Assembly: GCA_964408825.1 (NCBI GenBank)
Contig: CAYPAU010000001.1
Span: 1 to 64,000 of the forward strand
DNA: 64,000 nucleotides
Reading direction: 5' to 3'
Source of the DNA: CAYPAU01 sp964408825
GTDB lineage: Bacteria > Patescibacteriota > Microgenomatia > Levybacterales > UBA12049
A model generated the notes under the pieces. That model saw nothing but the letters and a program-made list of their open reading frames with translations. It made no database searches and was not told where the DNA came from. Positions 23,459 to 32,037 of this stretch are shown in pieces. Made by a program: the position numbers and the translations under genes. The first letter of the stretch is position 1, and each line of letters begins with the position of its first letter.

Positions 23459-23776
23459 CTATCTTCTCCAAAATGCTATAAGAAAACTTACCAAAAGGTA
23501 AATTAATAAAATTTGCCAAAAAAAAATAGAAATAAGAGTCGTACTTAGTATTATGGCAATAAGTTCTCGTTCAATCCCGTAAACAGTTATAAGAAAGGCA
23601 GCAATTCTGCCTACTATAAAAAGAATTAAAAGGCCAAGAAAGGGCGAAAAGATTGTTGGCAATAAGATGGGTCTTCTGGTTACTTCACGTATTGCAAAAA
23701 AGGGTCGGAAGGTAAGACCGACTAGCATTTTGGTCCAAATATAGGCGACATAAATAAGAAAAGTGCGCTTTTTCAT
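23459..23776 (-). CDS. Small membrane protein in the sigma-idi unit
   Basis: 105 aa with about two or three hydrophobic segments (ILLPTIFSPFLGLLILFIV..., LIAIILSTTLISIFFWQILLIYLL) and basic ends. No family recognised. Lies between the other membrane gene and idi with 1-9 nt spacing, so it is co-transcribed. Confidence 0.65.
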   Translation of the reverse strand: MKKRTFLIYVAYIWTKMLVGLTFRPFFAIREVTRRPILLPTIFSPFLGLLILFIVGRIAAFLITVYGIERELIAIILSTTLISIFFWQILLIYLLVSFLIAFWRR

Positions 23777-23785
23777 AATAGTTTT

Positions 23786-24049
23786 TTAATATAGGCCAGG
23801 AATTTTTCGAATATCCAATATTCCAAGCCCACCAAATATTGCTAGAACAAAGCTATCGTAAAAATCACCAATGATGTAATGGAAAATTATGGTTATTAAG
23901 AATGATAAAGGCACTATGATTCGCCATGGATGATTACCAAACCAAATGCTAATTGTCGAAAAAATAGAAGGAAAGGGCATACTTCTAACAATTTTTTCCT
24001 GTTCATTTGCTCTTTGTTTTAAGACTCTTAAGAATTCACGCTCGTTCAT
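23786..24049 (-). CDS. Small membrane protein after the sigma factor (possible anti-sigma factor)
   Basis: 87 aa: a basic/polar N-terminal half (MNEREFLRVLKQRANEQEKIV) then two hydrophobic segments (IIVPLSFLITIIFHYIIGDF, SFVLAIFGGLGILDI). A cytosolic head plus a membrane part directly after an ECF-type sigma gene is the arrangement of anti-sigma factors, but no zinc anti-sigma motif is present. Its ATG directly follows a TTCGA repeat. Confidence 0.6.
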   Translation of the reverse strand: MNEREFLRVLKQRANEQEKIVRSMPFPSIFSTISIWFGNHPWRIIVPLSFLITIIFHYIIGDFYDSFVLAIFGGLGILDIRKIPGLY

Positions 24050-24095
24050 ACTTCGACTCCGCTCAGCACAGGTACTTCGACTCCGCTCAGTATGA
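24050..24095. repeat. Tandem TTCGACTCCGCTCAG repeat at sigma/membrane gene junction
   Basis: Two copies of ACTTCGACTCCGCTCAG. On the minus strand the TGA of ATACTGAGCGG ends the sigma gene (24089-24087) and the second copy ends GTCGAAGT directly before the ATG at 24049. Same stop-to-start layout as at 15367, 16534 and 35636. Confidence 0.8.
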
Positions 24096-24632
24096 ATCTA
24101 AAGATGACTCATATGCAAGTCTAAAACTTTGGCGGGCCCTGAAAAGAAGTGACTCGGTAGCTTTAAAAGAAAGGTTGAATATTATAGCAATTTTTTTAAC
24201 CGGTAATTCATCTTCATAACGAAGCTTAAGAATTCTTCTGTATTCTTTTGATAAACTTCTTAAGACAGCCTCAATTCTATCTCTAATTCGGTTTTTTTCA
24301 AACTGAAACTCCGGCTCACTAATTTCCTTTGCAATTACCTGCAGGAAAGGAGATTGAGATAAAAGTATGGACTTAATTTTCTTTTTGCGGTAAAAATCGG
24401 CAACTTTATTGTGTGCAATTTTATAAAGCCAGTTCAGTATTTTTTCCTCTCTCTTCAATAAGGAAATCGAGTCTAGGGCCTCAAGGAAAATATCATTTGT
24501 TATTTCCTGAGCGTCATCATGGGCTGGAAGTCTTTTTGCAAGATAAGAAAGAATTCTCGGGGAGTACAAACGGTAAAATTCAACAACAGCTTTTGAATCC
24601 CCCAAAGCCAGAAGCTTTACAAAAGAAGACAT
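24087..24632 (-). CDS. ECF-like RNA polymerase sigma factor
   Basis: 181 aa. Region 2: VEFYRLYSPRILSYLAKRLPAHDDAQEITNDIFLEAL and ILNWLYKIAHNKVADFYRKKK. Region 4: VLRSLSKEYRRILKLRYEDELPVKKIAIIFNLSFKATESLLFRARQSFR, a clear sigma-70 region 4 HTH. No region 1 or 3, so ECF type. The last residues (SSLDSY) and the stop come from the repeat. It heads a unit with two membrane proteins and idi. Confidence 0.9.
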   Translation of the reverse strand: MSSFVKLLALGDSKAVVEFYRLYSPRILSYLAKRLPAHDDAQEITNDIFLEALDSISLLKREEKILNWLYKIAHNKVADFYRKKKIKSILLSQSPFLQVIAKEISEPEFQFEKNRIRDRIEAVLRSLSKEYRRILKLRYEDELPVKKIAIIFNLSFKATESLLFRARQSFRLAYESSLDSY

Positions 24633-24708
24633 AAAAAGAATTATAACAGATTGGTGCTAAAATTGTAAAAAATCGAATGATTGACGTTATAATTTACGAC
24701 AATACTGT

Positions 24709-25266
24709 ATGGTCGAGCAGCGCTCGTATTATCCTTTTGTTAAAGAAAGAGCATTAGTACCTCCTTCGGAAGGTTTACCAACACTTGAAGAATTGGACCA
24801 AATCTTTGGAGTTGATTTAAGGGCACTTACGGAAGAAATGTTTATAGAGAGGGGAGTTTGGGAGAGAAGTCAAAGATTAGAGTTTCTAAACCCACCAATA
24901 AGACATGAATATAAGAAGAAACTCCCGGACGGCAGAGAAATTACAGTAGTTTCTCAGGCTATTTATTTTGTAGAAACGGTAGTAGGTAATCATGCTCTTA
25001 TGGCGTCATTTATGCCCGAGGGAAGTAAAGCAACGGAACATTTTCACTTGTCTGGAATAAAGGAGCATTACGGTTTAATTGCGGGGTCGGCGCATCTAAG
25101 AACCGGATATGGAGTAATAGATTTAGGAGAAGAAAACCGCAGACACACTGTTGAGGAGAATATAATTCACCAGTTTGCAACAAATTCTTTACCGGCATTT
25201 ACAGCTCTTGTTATGGAGAATGCCGGTAGGGTGCCAAGAGATAAGTGGCACATTTTAACGCAATAA
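24709..25266 (+). CDS. Cupin-fold protein of unknown function
   Basis: 185 aa. G-SKATE-H-F-H-LSGIK-E-HYGLIA-G matches cupin motif 1 (GX5HXHX3-5EX6G), and a later H in EENIIHQF may belong to motif 2. Metal binding is likely; substrate unknown. TATAAT (24688-24693) lies 15 nt before the ATG with no SD. It diverges from the sigma-factor gene with a 76-nt spacer. Confidence 0.7.
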   Translation: MVEQRSYYPFVKERALVPPSEGLPTLEELDQIFGVDLRALTEEMFIERGVWERSQRLEFLNPPIRHEYKKKLPDGREITVVSQAIYFVETVVGNHALMASFMPEGSKATEHFHLSGIKEHYGLIAGSAHLRTGYGVIDLGEENRRHTVEENIIHQFATNSLPAFTALVMENAGRVPRDKWHILTQ

Positions 25267-25323
25267 AAAATGCTTAAGAGATTGATATGGCAAGCCATCT
25301 ATACTATAATCGGGAGATAATTT

Positions 25324-26109
25324 ATGGGAAAAAGAAAAAAAAGTTTGGTTTTTATAAAGATTGGGGGCTCTGCTATAACTTATAAAGGTATACCCTACAA
25401 AGTAAAAGAACCATCTTTAGAAAAGATTTCCAAGCAAATAAGTAAAGCGAAGAATTATTCTATGATTATAGCTCATGGAAGTGGAAGTTTTGGACACACA
25501 TCCGCTTCAGTATACGGAGGCAAAAAGGGGTATAAAAATAAATTGGGTATAGCAAAAGTCGCAAAGGATGCATATGATATAAACAAAATTGTAATAGATT
25601 CACTGCTATCCCATGGAGTTCCTGCTATTGGTATAAGACCGATGGGCCTAATGACTTCATCAGGAGGAAAATTAAATAAAGGTTTTTTTGAAGCAATAGA
25701 GCTAATGATAAAACAAAACTTAGTCCCCGTAGTTTTCGGGGATGTGATATGGGATGACAAATGGAATAGTACTATTTTTTCTGGAGAAACAATCATGAAT
25801 CACATAGCAGATTATCTTCTGAAGAAAAAATATAAAATCGATAAAGTAATACAGATAGGGGAGACAGAAGGTGTTTATGACAATAATAAAAGGACAATAA
25901 AAGTCATAAATAAAAAGACGTGGCCCAAGATAAAAAAATTTATAAAAGAAACAAGAAGACCAGACGTTACAGGAGGTATGATTCATAAGGTAGAAGAGGC
26001 TCTTTTGATGACGAAAAGAGGAGTAAAAACACTTTTAATATCAGAAAGAAAAAGCTCTATTCAGCTTACTTTAGAGGGTAAAATAATCAAGGGAACGATA
26101 GTTGAATAA
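25324..26109 (+). CDS. Isopentenyl phosphate kinase (amino acid kinase family)
   Basis: 261 aa. FIKIGGSAIT (residues 10-19) is the kinase glycine loop. HGSGSFGH (residues 51-58) is close to the HGGGSFGH signature of isopentenyl phosphate kinase, whose final His is catalytic. Later motifs: GDVIWDD, IGETEGVYD and DVTGGMIHKVEEA. The enzyme makes IPP from isopentenyl phosphate in the archaeal-type mevalonate branch. TATAAT (25305-25310) and GGGAGA precede the ATG. Glutamate/uridylate kinases are alternatives, but the SFGH loop favours IPK. Confidence 0.8.
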   Translation: MGKRKKSLVFIKIGGSAITYKGIPYKVKEPSLEKISKQISKAKNYSMIIAHGSGSFGHTSASVYGGKKGYKNKLGIAKVAKDAYDINKIVIDSLLSHGVPAIGIRPMGLMTSSGGKLNKGFFEAIELMIKQNLVPVVFGDVIWDDKWNSTIFSGETIMNHIADYLLKKKYKIDKVIQIGETEGVYDNNKRTIKVINKKTWPKIKKFIKETRRPDVTGGMIHKVEEALLMTKRGVKTLLISERKSSIQLTLEGKIIKGTIVE

Positions 26110-26113
26110 TTTT

Positions 26114-26821
26114 ATGTTTTTTAATTCACATGCTTATATCGCGTCAAAGGCCTCCCATAATAGCCTTCTAATAATCGGAAGTATTCTTCCAGATATAGCT
26201 ATAACAAAAATTATAGGATGGAAAGATTTACACGATGAAGAGAAAACCGAAAAATTTAAAAAAGTCATTACTTCTAGAAATAGAAATTACTTAGAATTAT
26301 TAAAGGGGATTGCATTACATAATATAGTTGATAATCTAACTCACAATAACTATAGAAATAACAGAGGATATGCTTATCAAAACAATCAAAAGTTAAGTAA
26401 TCTTGTGTCATCCTTTTATGGCTTAAATGCTAAACGATCTGAAGAGATAGCGCACAATTATATCGAAAGTGCTGTTGACATACTTCTTCTTAAAAATAAT
26501 TCGCATATTAATGGTCTCCTTAGGTTTTCAATAAAAAAAATTGACATCGAGGAGCTCTCTGATCTTCTCAGTTTTTGTTTTAAAACAGACAGAAGTAAAA
26601 CTTTAAAAGCCCTAAATCTATATTTCGACTTAATTCTAAAATATGATTTGCAGGAAAAAAACGGCTGGATTTCTCTATGGAGTGATTTAGAATTTTTCCT
26701 ATCTTTGAAAAAAACTGATGATATGCAAAGAAGAAAACTTCTTAACAAATCACTAAGTTTAACTAATAATTCTTATTTCAATTTCTTAGAAAACATAGTA
26801 GAAGACTTGAAAAATGGTTAA
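26114..26821 (+). CDS. Hypothetical protein, phospholipase C/zinc-hydrolase-like
   Basis: 235 aa from the ATG at 26114; a TTG 12 nt upstream in frame overlaps the kinase stop. NSHAYIASKA, IIGSILPDI and GIALHNIVDNLTHNNY resemble the His/Asp pattern of zinc-dependent phospholipase C-like proteins (H, PD, H..D..TH), but only by eye. Helical and soluble. Probably co-transcribed with the isopentenyl phosphate kinase. Confidence 0.55.
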   Translation: MFFNSHAYIASKASHNSLLIIGSILPDIAITKIIGWKDLHDEEKTEKFKKVITSRNRNYLELLKGIALHNIVDNLTHNNYRNNRGYAYQNNQKLSNLVSSFYGLNAKRSEEIAHNYIESAVDILLLKNNSHINGLLRFSIKKIDIEELSDLLSFCFKTDRSKTLKALNLYFDLILKYDLQEKNGWISLWSDLEFFLSLKKTDDMQRRKLLNKSLSLTNNSYFNFLENIVEDLKNG

Positions 26822-26853
26822 TAACTTATAATTCTTGAGTAAAATTCAATTTT

Positions 26854-27822
26854 ATGAAAAATAATAAATGGCTAATGATCCCTTTCTACTCAGATTCTAG
26901 ATTACCAGAACATGAGCAAAAGGTAAGTAGATTTGGCGAGTTTATTGTCAACGCAAAATCCCTTACTGGATTTAATTTAGCTGTTGTAGATGATGGAAGT
27001 AAGCTGGATCCGGAAAGATTCAGACCTACAGTTGATGTTCTGGTACAGCGCCCTGAGAATAGAGGAAAAGCTCAAGCGGTAAGGCAAGGTATGGCTGCGC
27101 TTCTTAGTGACCCTACCCTTAGGACAGATTTTATAGTTCAGTATGACGGTGACGGAGACCAGTCTTTTGCTGACGTCCCTGGTATAATGGATAGCTTGAT
27201 TAGGGCGTCTGAAGAAAATCCCGGAAAACCGGCTTTAGTGATAGGTGAGCGATATTCAGAAGGTCTTCGGACAGCTCCCAATCCTAATTCGGTTACATAT
27301 AGACAGTCTATTCTTATTTTCTTCGGAGCTATTTCCAGGCAGTTTGGTTTTGATGTGCGAGATTGGGTTTCGGGAGCAAGAGGGTATACTCAAGAATACG
27401 CAAGAAGATTTCTAGGAAGAAGCCAGTCGAATAATTATGGAATAGAAGCTGAGCAGTTAGTCTTGGCGTATCTTGAGGGAGCTTCTGTTCACACAGCGCC
27501 TTTAACAGACTCAAGACCTCGAGACCCACATACAGATACATCAAAATGGCTCCAAAATTTTGATGTATTCCTGCTTTACGGGGACGAATTAAGAGGGAGA
27601 GGTCAGGAAAATCTTGTAGGCATATTGGAGAAGCTAACACACCAGTTGAGAAATGGAAGCGATGTTTTTGAATTAGATTTATCACCTATTGGCGAGAATA
27701 CATCCATGAGATTTGAGAGACATAACGGAGCCCATACCGCAGAGATTCCTTATGGATATAGATCAAGAGTGTTTTCGGGAGAAGGTGGATTCCCCTTTGC
27801 GTTAAAAAAAGAAGTTTATTGA
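26854..27822 (+). CDS. Glycosyltransferase family 2 protein
   Basis: 322 aa. GT-A motifs: LAVVDDGSK, ENRGKAQAVRQGM and IVQYDGDGDQ (DxD-like metal site near residue 99). No membrane segment. The C-terminal 70 residues are unlike standard GT2 enzymes. It may transfer sugar to a lipid carrier, which would fit the neighbouring ispH and uppS genes. TAAAAT (26840-26845) ends 8 nt before the ATG and no SD is visible. Confidence 0.82.
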   Translation: MKNNKWLMIPFYSDSRLPEHEQKVSRFGEFIVNAKSLTGFNLAVVDDGSKLDPERFRPTVDVLVQRPENRGKAQAVRQGMAALLSDPTLRTDFIVQYDGDGDQSFADVPGIMDSLIRASEENPGKPALVIGERYSEGLRTAPNPNSVTYRQSILIFFGAISRQFGFDVRDWVSGARGYTQEYARRFLGRSQSNNYGIEAEQLVLAYLEGASVHTAPLTDSRPRDPHTDTSKWLQNFDVFLLYGDELRGRGQENLVGILEKLTHQLRNGSDVFELDLSPIGENTSMRFERHNGAHTAEIPYGYRSRVFSGEGGFPFALKKEVY

Positions 27823-27832
27823 TTCAAATTCT

Positions 27833-28894
27833 ATGACAATAGAACAGAAGTCCCGTGATTATCAAAGATTAATTGAAAGAACTCCTCCGAGTTTTAATGT
27901 AGGTGAGGTAGTGGTCGCCGGAGACAAGGGTCCTTGCGGAGGAGTGAATATGGCTCTTGAGACGACAGCTGAGGTATTGGATATCGTAGGAGGCAGAGAA
28001 ACAGTTTATGCCAATAACCCTCCGGTTCATAACGATTTAATTCTGGAAGAGTTTCAGCAAAAAGGACTTGTTATAGAACCGGACATAAATAAAATACCTG
28101 CTTTTTCTATATGGATTTTATCCGCTCATGGAACTGATCCTTCATTGGTGGAAGAGGCACGCAGGAGAAATATTTTAGTGGTTAACACTGAATGTCAGTT
28201 GGTTACAAGAGTTAGAAATCATGCAAGAAGAATTGATCGAGAGGATGAAGGAGTTATCGTATATTTTGGCACAGCAAATCATCCTGAGCCTCAGGGCATA
28301 GTAAAAAGTGTGCCGGAAGAAAAAATAATTTTTATTGACATGGAAGAAGAAATTGCAGATGTAGCACTTCCTCCGGGAAACATTAAAGTTTTAAATCAGA
28401 CAACTTTATCTACAGAAGAAGTCTCTCTTAAAGTTGAAGAGCTGAGAAGAACAAATCCTCAAGCTGATATTTCAGGCCCAGTAGGAATTTGTTATGCAAC
28501 AGATAACAGGCAGGCAGCTTTAAGAGAAGGAATTTTTGGAGACCGAAGGAGACCAGTTGATTTATTAATAGTAGTAGGTTCTAAGGCAAGTCATAATTCC
28601 AAAGAGCTTAAAAATATCGGTGCTAAATTTCTAGAACCTGAGAGATCACATCTGATAGACAGGGAAGATGAGATTGATCCGTTATGGTTTACGGAAGATG
28701 TAAGAAGGGTAGGAGTAACATCAGGTGCTTCTGTTTTGGACAAGTATACCGATAGAGTTTTAAGGTGGTTTAAAGAAAGAGGAGTCCAGCTTAGGTTTCT
28801 TCATGGTGTAGAGAGAGATCTCACGTTCAAAAAACCAAGTGAAGAAATAGATGAGGTCAGAAGATATATTGGTTCAAAGTATAATTCCCTTTAG
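27833..28894 (+). CDS. ispH: 4-hydroxy-3-methylbut-2-enyl diphosphate reductase (IspH/LytB)
   Basis: 353 aa, somewhat longer than usual. All three cluster cysteines are present: C35 (GPCGGVNMA), C121 (NTECQLVT) and C220 (GICYATDNRQ). Substrate residues H66 (PVHND), H99 (SAHG), H150/E152 (NHPEP) and QTTLST follow. Last step of the MEP pathway, making IPP and DMAPP with a 4Fe-4S cluster. No other MEP gene is in the window. It ends 15 nt from the convergent uppS. Confidence 0.93.
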   Translation: MTIEQKSRDYQRLIERTPPSFNVGEVVVAGDKGPCGGVNMALETTAEVLDIVGGRETVYANNPPVHNDLILEEFQQKGLVIEPDINKIPAFSIWILSAHGTDPSLVEEARRRNILVVNTECQLVTRVRNHARRIDREDEGVIVYFGTANHPEPQGIVKSVPEEKIIFIDMEEEIADVALPPGNIKVLNQTTLSTEEVSLKVEELRRTNPQADISGPVGICYATDNRQAALREGIFGDRRRPVDLLIVVGSKASHNSKELKNIGAKFLEPERSHLIDREDEIDPLWFTEDVRRVGVTSGASVLDKYTDRVLRWFKERGVQLRFLHGVERDLTFKKPSEEIDEVRRYIGSKYNSL

Positions 28895-28909
28895 AGTAAC
28901 TGCTTAAAA

Positions 28910-29605
28910 TTATTTTCCGAATCTGCGTTCTCTTTTATAGAAATCATTAATTGCTTTCTCAAGATCCTTAACTGTCATATCGGGCAAATACTTGTTTAAA
29001 AAATAGTACTCAGAATAAGCAGCTTGCCAAATCATAAGTCCCGACATTCTCTGATCTCCACCTGTTCTAATTATCAAATCAGGATAAGGATAGAGTTGCC
29101 CAGCCGTATCGAGAAATTGATTAAAGTTTTCTTCCGACAAATTTGCCATTCGCCATTTACCATTTACCATTCTCTTTATCGCTCTTACGACCTCGTCTCT
29201 CCCCCCGTAATCCATTGCTATATTTAAATGTTTCGCATCATAATTTGCTGTCTTCTGTTCTGTTTTGGCAATTTTTTCCAAAAGCCTTTTGGGCAATCTA
29301 TCCTTTCTTCCCAAATGAGTTACTCTTATTTTTTTCTTTATTGCATCCTTTAAATTATCATTTATCATTTTTTCAAAAATTCTCATTAAGTAATTTAATT
29401 CCTCTTTGGTTCTATCCATATTTTCAGTTGATAATGCCCAAAGAGTAACGGTATTTATATCAGTTTTCCAAATATAGTTTAATATTTTTCGGATCACTTC
29501 AAAACCTCTTCGATGTCCTTCAAAAGTCGGAAGACCATGTTGTCTTGCCCAACGCCTATTTCCATCGGGGATAATCGCAATATGGTTTAGGGTTTTTTGC
29601 TGCAT
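28910..29605 (-). CDS. uppS: Isoprenyl transferase (undecaprenyl diphosphate synthase family)
   Basis: 231 aa. IPDGNRRWARQHG with catalytic Asp14, WALSTENMDR, AMDYGGRDE, and RTGGDQRMSGLMIWQAAYSEYYF. Condenses IPP onto an allylic primer to make the cell-wall lipid carrier. Residues 146-157 (MVNGKWRMANLS) are encoded by ATGGTAAATGG/ATGGCAAAT words, an in-frame low-complexity insertion like those in tsaD. Confidence 0.94.
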   Translation of the reverse strand: MQQKTLNHIAIIPDGNRRWARQHGLPTFEGHRRGFEVIRKILNYIWKTDINTVTLWALSTENMDRTKEELNYLMRIFEKMINDNLKDAIKKKIRVTHLGRKDRLPKRLLEKIAKTEQKTANYDAKHLNIAMDYGGRDEVVRAIKRMVNGKWRMANLSEENFNQFLDTAGQLYPYPDLIIRTGGDQRMSGLMIWQAAYSEYYFLNKYLPDMTVKDLEKAINDFYKRERRFGK

Positions 29606-29615
29606 AAAATTAAAG

Positions 29616-29870
29616 TTAATCTATTGGCTTACCAAACTTAATCAAATTTTCTTTCTTTTCTCTTCGCCAGCCCTTAATCTGTTTTTTACGTCTTCGGGCT
29701 TGAACTAAATCAGGGAAATCTTCTAAATACACAAGCGTAAAATTTTTGTTTCTTCTCGTAAATTCTGCTCCATCTCCTTTGTTGTGTCTTCTTATTCTTC
29801 GTTGATCGTCAAAGGAACAGCCAACATATAAGTGACCTTTATTGTTTTTAAGAATATAAACCTTGAACAT
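29616..29870 (-). CDS. GIY-YIG nuclease domain protein (URI type)
   Basis: 84 aa from the ATG at 29870 (MFKVYILKNNKGHLYVGCSFDDQRRIRRHNKG). The YIL...YVG pair is the GIY-YIG signature, followed by the RRH and AEFTRR elements and a late Glu. Single-domain members are common and of unknown role. The frame is open upstream only through repeat DNA, which abuts the start. Confidence 0.8.
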   Translation of the reverse strand: MFKVYILKNNKGHLYVGCSFDDQRRIRRHNKGDGAEFTRRNKNFTLVYLEDFPDLVQARRRKKQIKGWRREKKENLIKFGKPID

Positions 29871-29873
29871 CAT

Positions 29874-29950
29874 GAGCTTCGACGGGCTCAGCTCCCTTCG
29901 GCAAACCATATATTTTCTTCATTTGGGGTCGAAGACCCTGAGCTTGCCGA
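29874..29950. repeat. TTCGACGGGCTCAG and GAAGACCCTGAGCTTGCCGA repeats
   Basis: AGCTTCGACGGGCTCAGCTC with CCTTCGGCA, and further on GTCGAAGACCCTGAGCTTGC with CGAAGGGTC. The left copy touches the GIY-YIG start codon and the right copy touches the tRNA-Pro 3' end. Confidence 0.7.
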
Positions 29951-29954
29951 AGGG

Positions 29955-30025
29955 TCGGGGTGCGGGGAGTCGAACCCCAGCCGCACGGCCCCCAGCCGCG
30001 CATTCTACCGTTAAACTACACCCCG
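29955..30025 (-). tRNA. tRNA-Pro (anticodon GGG)
   Basis: Minus strand. Acceptor stem CGGGGTG pairs with CACCCCG over 7 bp. D-arm GTTT-AACGGTA-GAAT, anticodon stem CGCGG/CCGTG with loop CTGGGGG (anticodon GGG, G37), short variable loop, T-stem TGGGG/CCCCG with loop TTCGACT, discriminator A. CCA is not encoded: ACCC follows and belongs to the adjacent repeat. Confidence 0.93.
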
Positions 30026-30033
30026 TTTAGTTA

Positions 30034-30061
30034 TTGCATTATAACAAAAAACTGTTAAAAT
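30034..30061 (+). promoter_or_regulatory. recA promoter
   Basis: TTGCAT (30034-30039), 16 nt, TAAAAT (30056-30061), 9 nt before the recA ATG. No SD is visible, so the transcript is probably leaderless or nearly so. No obvious LexA-type palindrome overlaps it. Confidence 0.5.
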
Positions 30062-30070
30062 TAAACCGTC

Positions 30071-31153
30071 ATGGCACGTACATCTTCTTCTAAATCTTCG
30101 CCAAATGGACCTTCGGAGTCTTCTAAAAAACTTGATGCAATAAAACTTGCAATGGAGCAGATTGAAAAGCAATACGGAAGAGGTTCTATCATGCGTTTTG
30201 GAGAAGGAGGGCAGAAACTTGACGTCTCCGTAATATCGACAGGTTGTCTGCCTTTAGATCTGGCACTTGGCGTGGGAGGAGTGCCCAGAGGAAGAGTTGT
30301 TGAGATTTTCGGTCCTGAAGCATCAGGAAAAACAACAATTGCTCTCTCGATTATTGCCCAGGCACAAAAAGGAGGAGGGGTTGCCGCATTTATAGATGCC
30401 GAGCACGCTTTGGATCCTCTTTGGGCAGAAAGAATCGGAGTAAAGCTTGATGAGCTTTTGATATCTCAGCCTGATACAGGAGAACAGGCCCTAGAGATTG
30501 CCGAAAGCCTGATCCGGTCAGGAGGAGTCGATGTTTTAGTTATAGACTCGGTTGCAGCACTTGTTCCCCGGGCAGAAATCGAAGGAGAGATGGGCGATGC
30601 GATGATGGGTCTTCAGGCGCGTCTTATGTCACAGGCATTAAGAAAACTTACGGGAGTTATTTCAAAATCCAAAACAGTTGTTATTTTTACAAATCAATTA
30701 AGGCAAAAAATTGGAGTAATGTTTGGAAATCCCGAAACAACAACAGGAGGCCTTGCTCTTAAGTTTTATTCATCGGTAAGGCTTGACTCACGCAAGATCG
30801 AAACCTTAAAGGACGGAGATAGGGTTATCGGATCAAGACATAGGGTGAAAGTTGTTAAGAATAAAGTTTCGGCCCCTTTTAGAATAGCGGAATTTGATGT
30901 AATTGCGGATTCCGGAATCTCAAAAGAAGGCGGAATAGTCGATGTTGGGGTTGAGATGGGGATTATCGAAAAATCCGGAGCATTCTTTAGATACGGCGAT
31001 TTAATGCTTGGACAGGGAAAGGCGGCGACTATAGATTTCCTCAAAGAAAAACATGATGTTGCCAAAAAGATTGTCGATGAGATTATTAAAAAAAGCAAAT
31101 CCGCAGGCGGCACCCCCGTTGCTGTTGGAGTCGAAGAAAAAGAACCCTCTTAG
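30071..31153 (+). CDS. recA: Recombinase RecA
   Basis: 360 aa. Walker A GPEASGKTT (residues 81-89), VLVIDSVAALVPRAEIEGEMGD, loop L2 TNQLRQKIGVMFGNPETTTGG, and C-terminal ATIDFLKEKHDVAKKI. Ser-rich N-terminal extension of about 20 residues. Catalyses strand exchange. Followed by an unknown gene and recX. Confidence 0.98.
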   Translation: MARTSSSKSSPNGPSESSKKLDAIKLAMEQIEKQYGRGSIMRFGEGGQKLDVSVISTGCLPLDLALGVGGVPRGRVVEIFGPEASGKTTIALSIIAQAQKGGGVAAFIDAEHALDPLWAERIGVKLDELLISQPDTGEQALEIAESLIRSGGVDVLVIDSVAALVPRAEIEGEMGDAMMGLQARLMSQALRKLTGVISKSKTVVIFTNQLRQKIGVMFGNPETTTGGLALKFYSSVRLDSRKIETLKDGDRVIGSRHRVKVVKNKVSAPFRIAEFDVIADSGISKEGGIVDVGVEMGIIEKSGAFFRYGDLMLGQGKAATIDFLKEKHDVAKKIVDEIIKKSKSAGGTPVAVGVEEKEPS

Positions 31154-31173
31154 TCATTTGATATAATATCTTC

Positions 31174-32037
31174 GTGGATCAAACCGCTGAATTACCACAA
31201 GCTCGACCAGTAGAGGAAAATTTAGAGACAGAAAAGGAAGCGAGGGCAAAAATCAGAGATTTTGTTCATGACCCGAGGCTCAAATTTCATTTCTCTCATC
31301 CTAGAAGATTAAGGTCTATCCTAAGAATAGGAGCTGCTTCCATGGAATTCGGTAGTCGAGTTGGTGAGAGAGTTGAAGCAGAATTGGGCACGAGAGATCC
31401 AAGAGCAGTTAGTATAGTTGACAGAGAAAAAAATCTTAGCGGCGTAAATGGCGAATGGGATTCAGGAGGAGAGGAATTAGAGGATTGGTGGGTGAGAAAA
31501 TTTACAACTTGGAAAGACTATGTTGGATATCTTTTACCAAGCGATTTACCCACAAGAGAATTAAGTCCGCATACAAATGAGTCTTTAGTTCCAGTAAGAA
31601 TATCTCCGAAAAGGATTGAAGGTCTCATTCTCGTAGATACAGAGTCTCTTCATGAACCTCTTCGGGTTGAACTATTGCCAGCCATTCTTTCAGATTTTTA
31701 CGGAATTGATGTGATAAGTATGGCAGATAAGTACCCGGAAATAGGTCGAGTAGAAAGGAGACTGGAAAAATTTTATAGAGAAAATCCAGATGATTCCGCA
31801 GAATGGACTCAACCTGTTAAAGCCAAACTCCAAGAACTATTAGAACAGAGACATATTGCTTGCGGAAACGCTGCAGCGACAGAATTGGATAAAATTCTTG
31901 GCACTTCGCCAACAAGTATCAATAAGCTAGAAATTTTTAAGAAATTTGCCAAAGAAGCTCGAATCCCATTGTATTTAGTTGGTGATCAATTTAAATCTCA
32001 GCGAGTAGTTTGGCCGCCTCCTGAAAATCATGGATGA
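31174..32037 (+). CDS. Hypothetical protein between recA and recX
   Basis: 287 aa from a GTG. TATAAT (31162-31167) ends 6 nt before it, so a leaderless GTG start is likely. No confirmed family. LKFHFSHPRRLRSILRIGAAS looks like the HxTHxxNLxxIxxxG start of DarT-type ADP-ribosyltransferases, but the downstream catalytic Glu pattern is not evident. The end overlaps recX by 8 nt, so the two are coupled. Confidence 0.7.
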   Translation: MDQTAELPQARPVEENLETEKEARAKIRDFVHDPRLKFHFSHPRRLRSILRIGAASMEFGSRVGERVEAELGTRDPRAVSIVDREKNLSGVNGEWDSGGEELEDWWVRKFTTWKDYVGYLLPSDLPTRELSPHTNESLVPVRISPKRIEGLILVDTESLHEPLRVELLPAILSDFYGIDVISMADKYPEIGRVERRLEKFYRENPDDSAEWTQPVKAKLQELLEQRHIACGNAAATELDKILGTSPTSINKLEIFKKFAKEARIPLYLVGDQFKSQRVVWPPPENHG

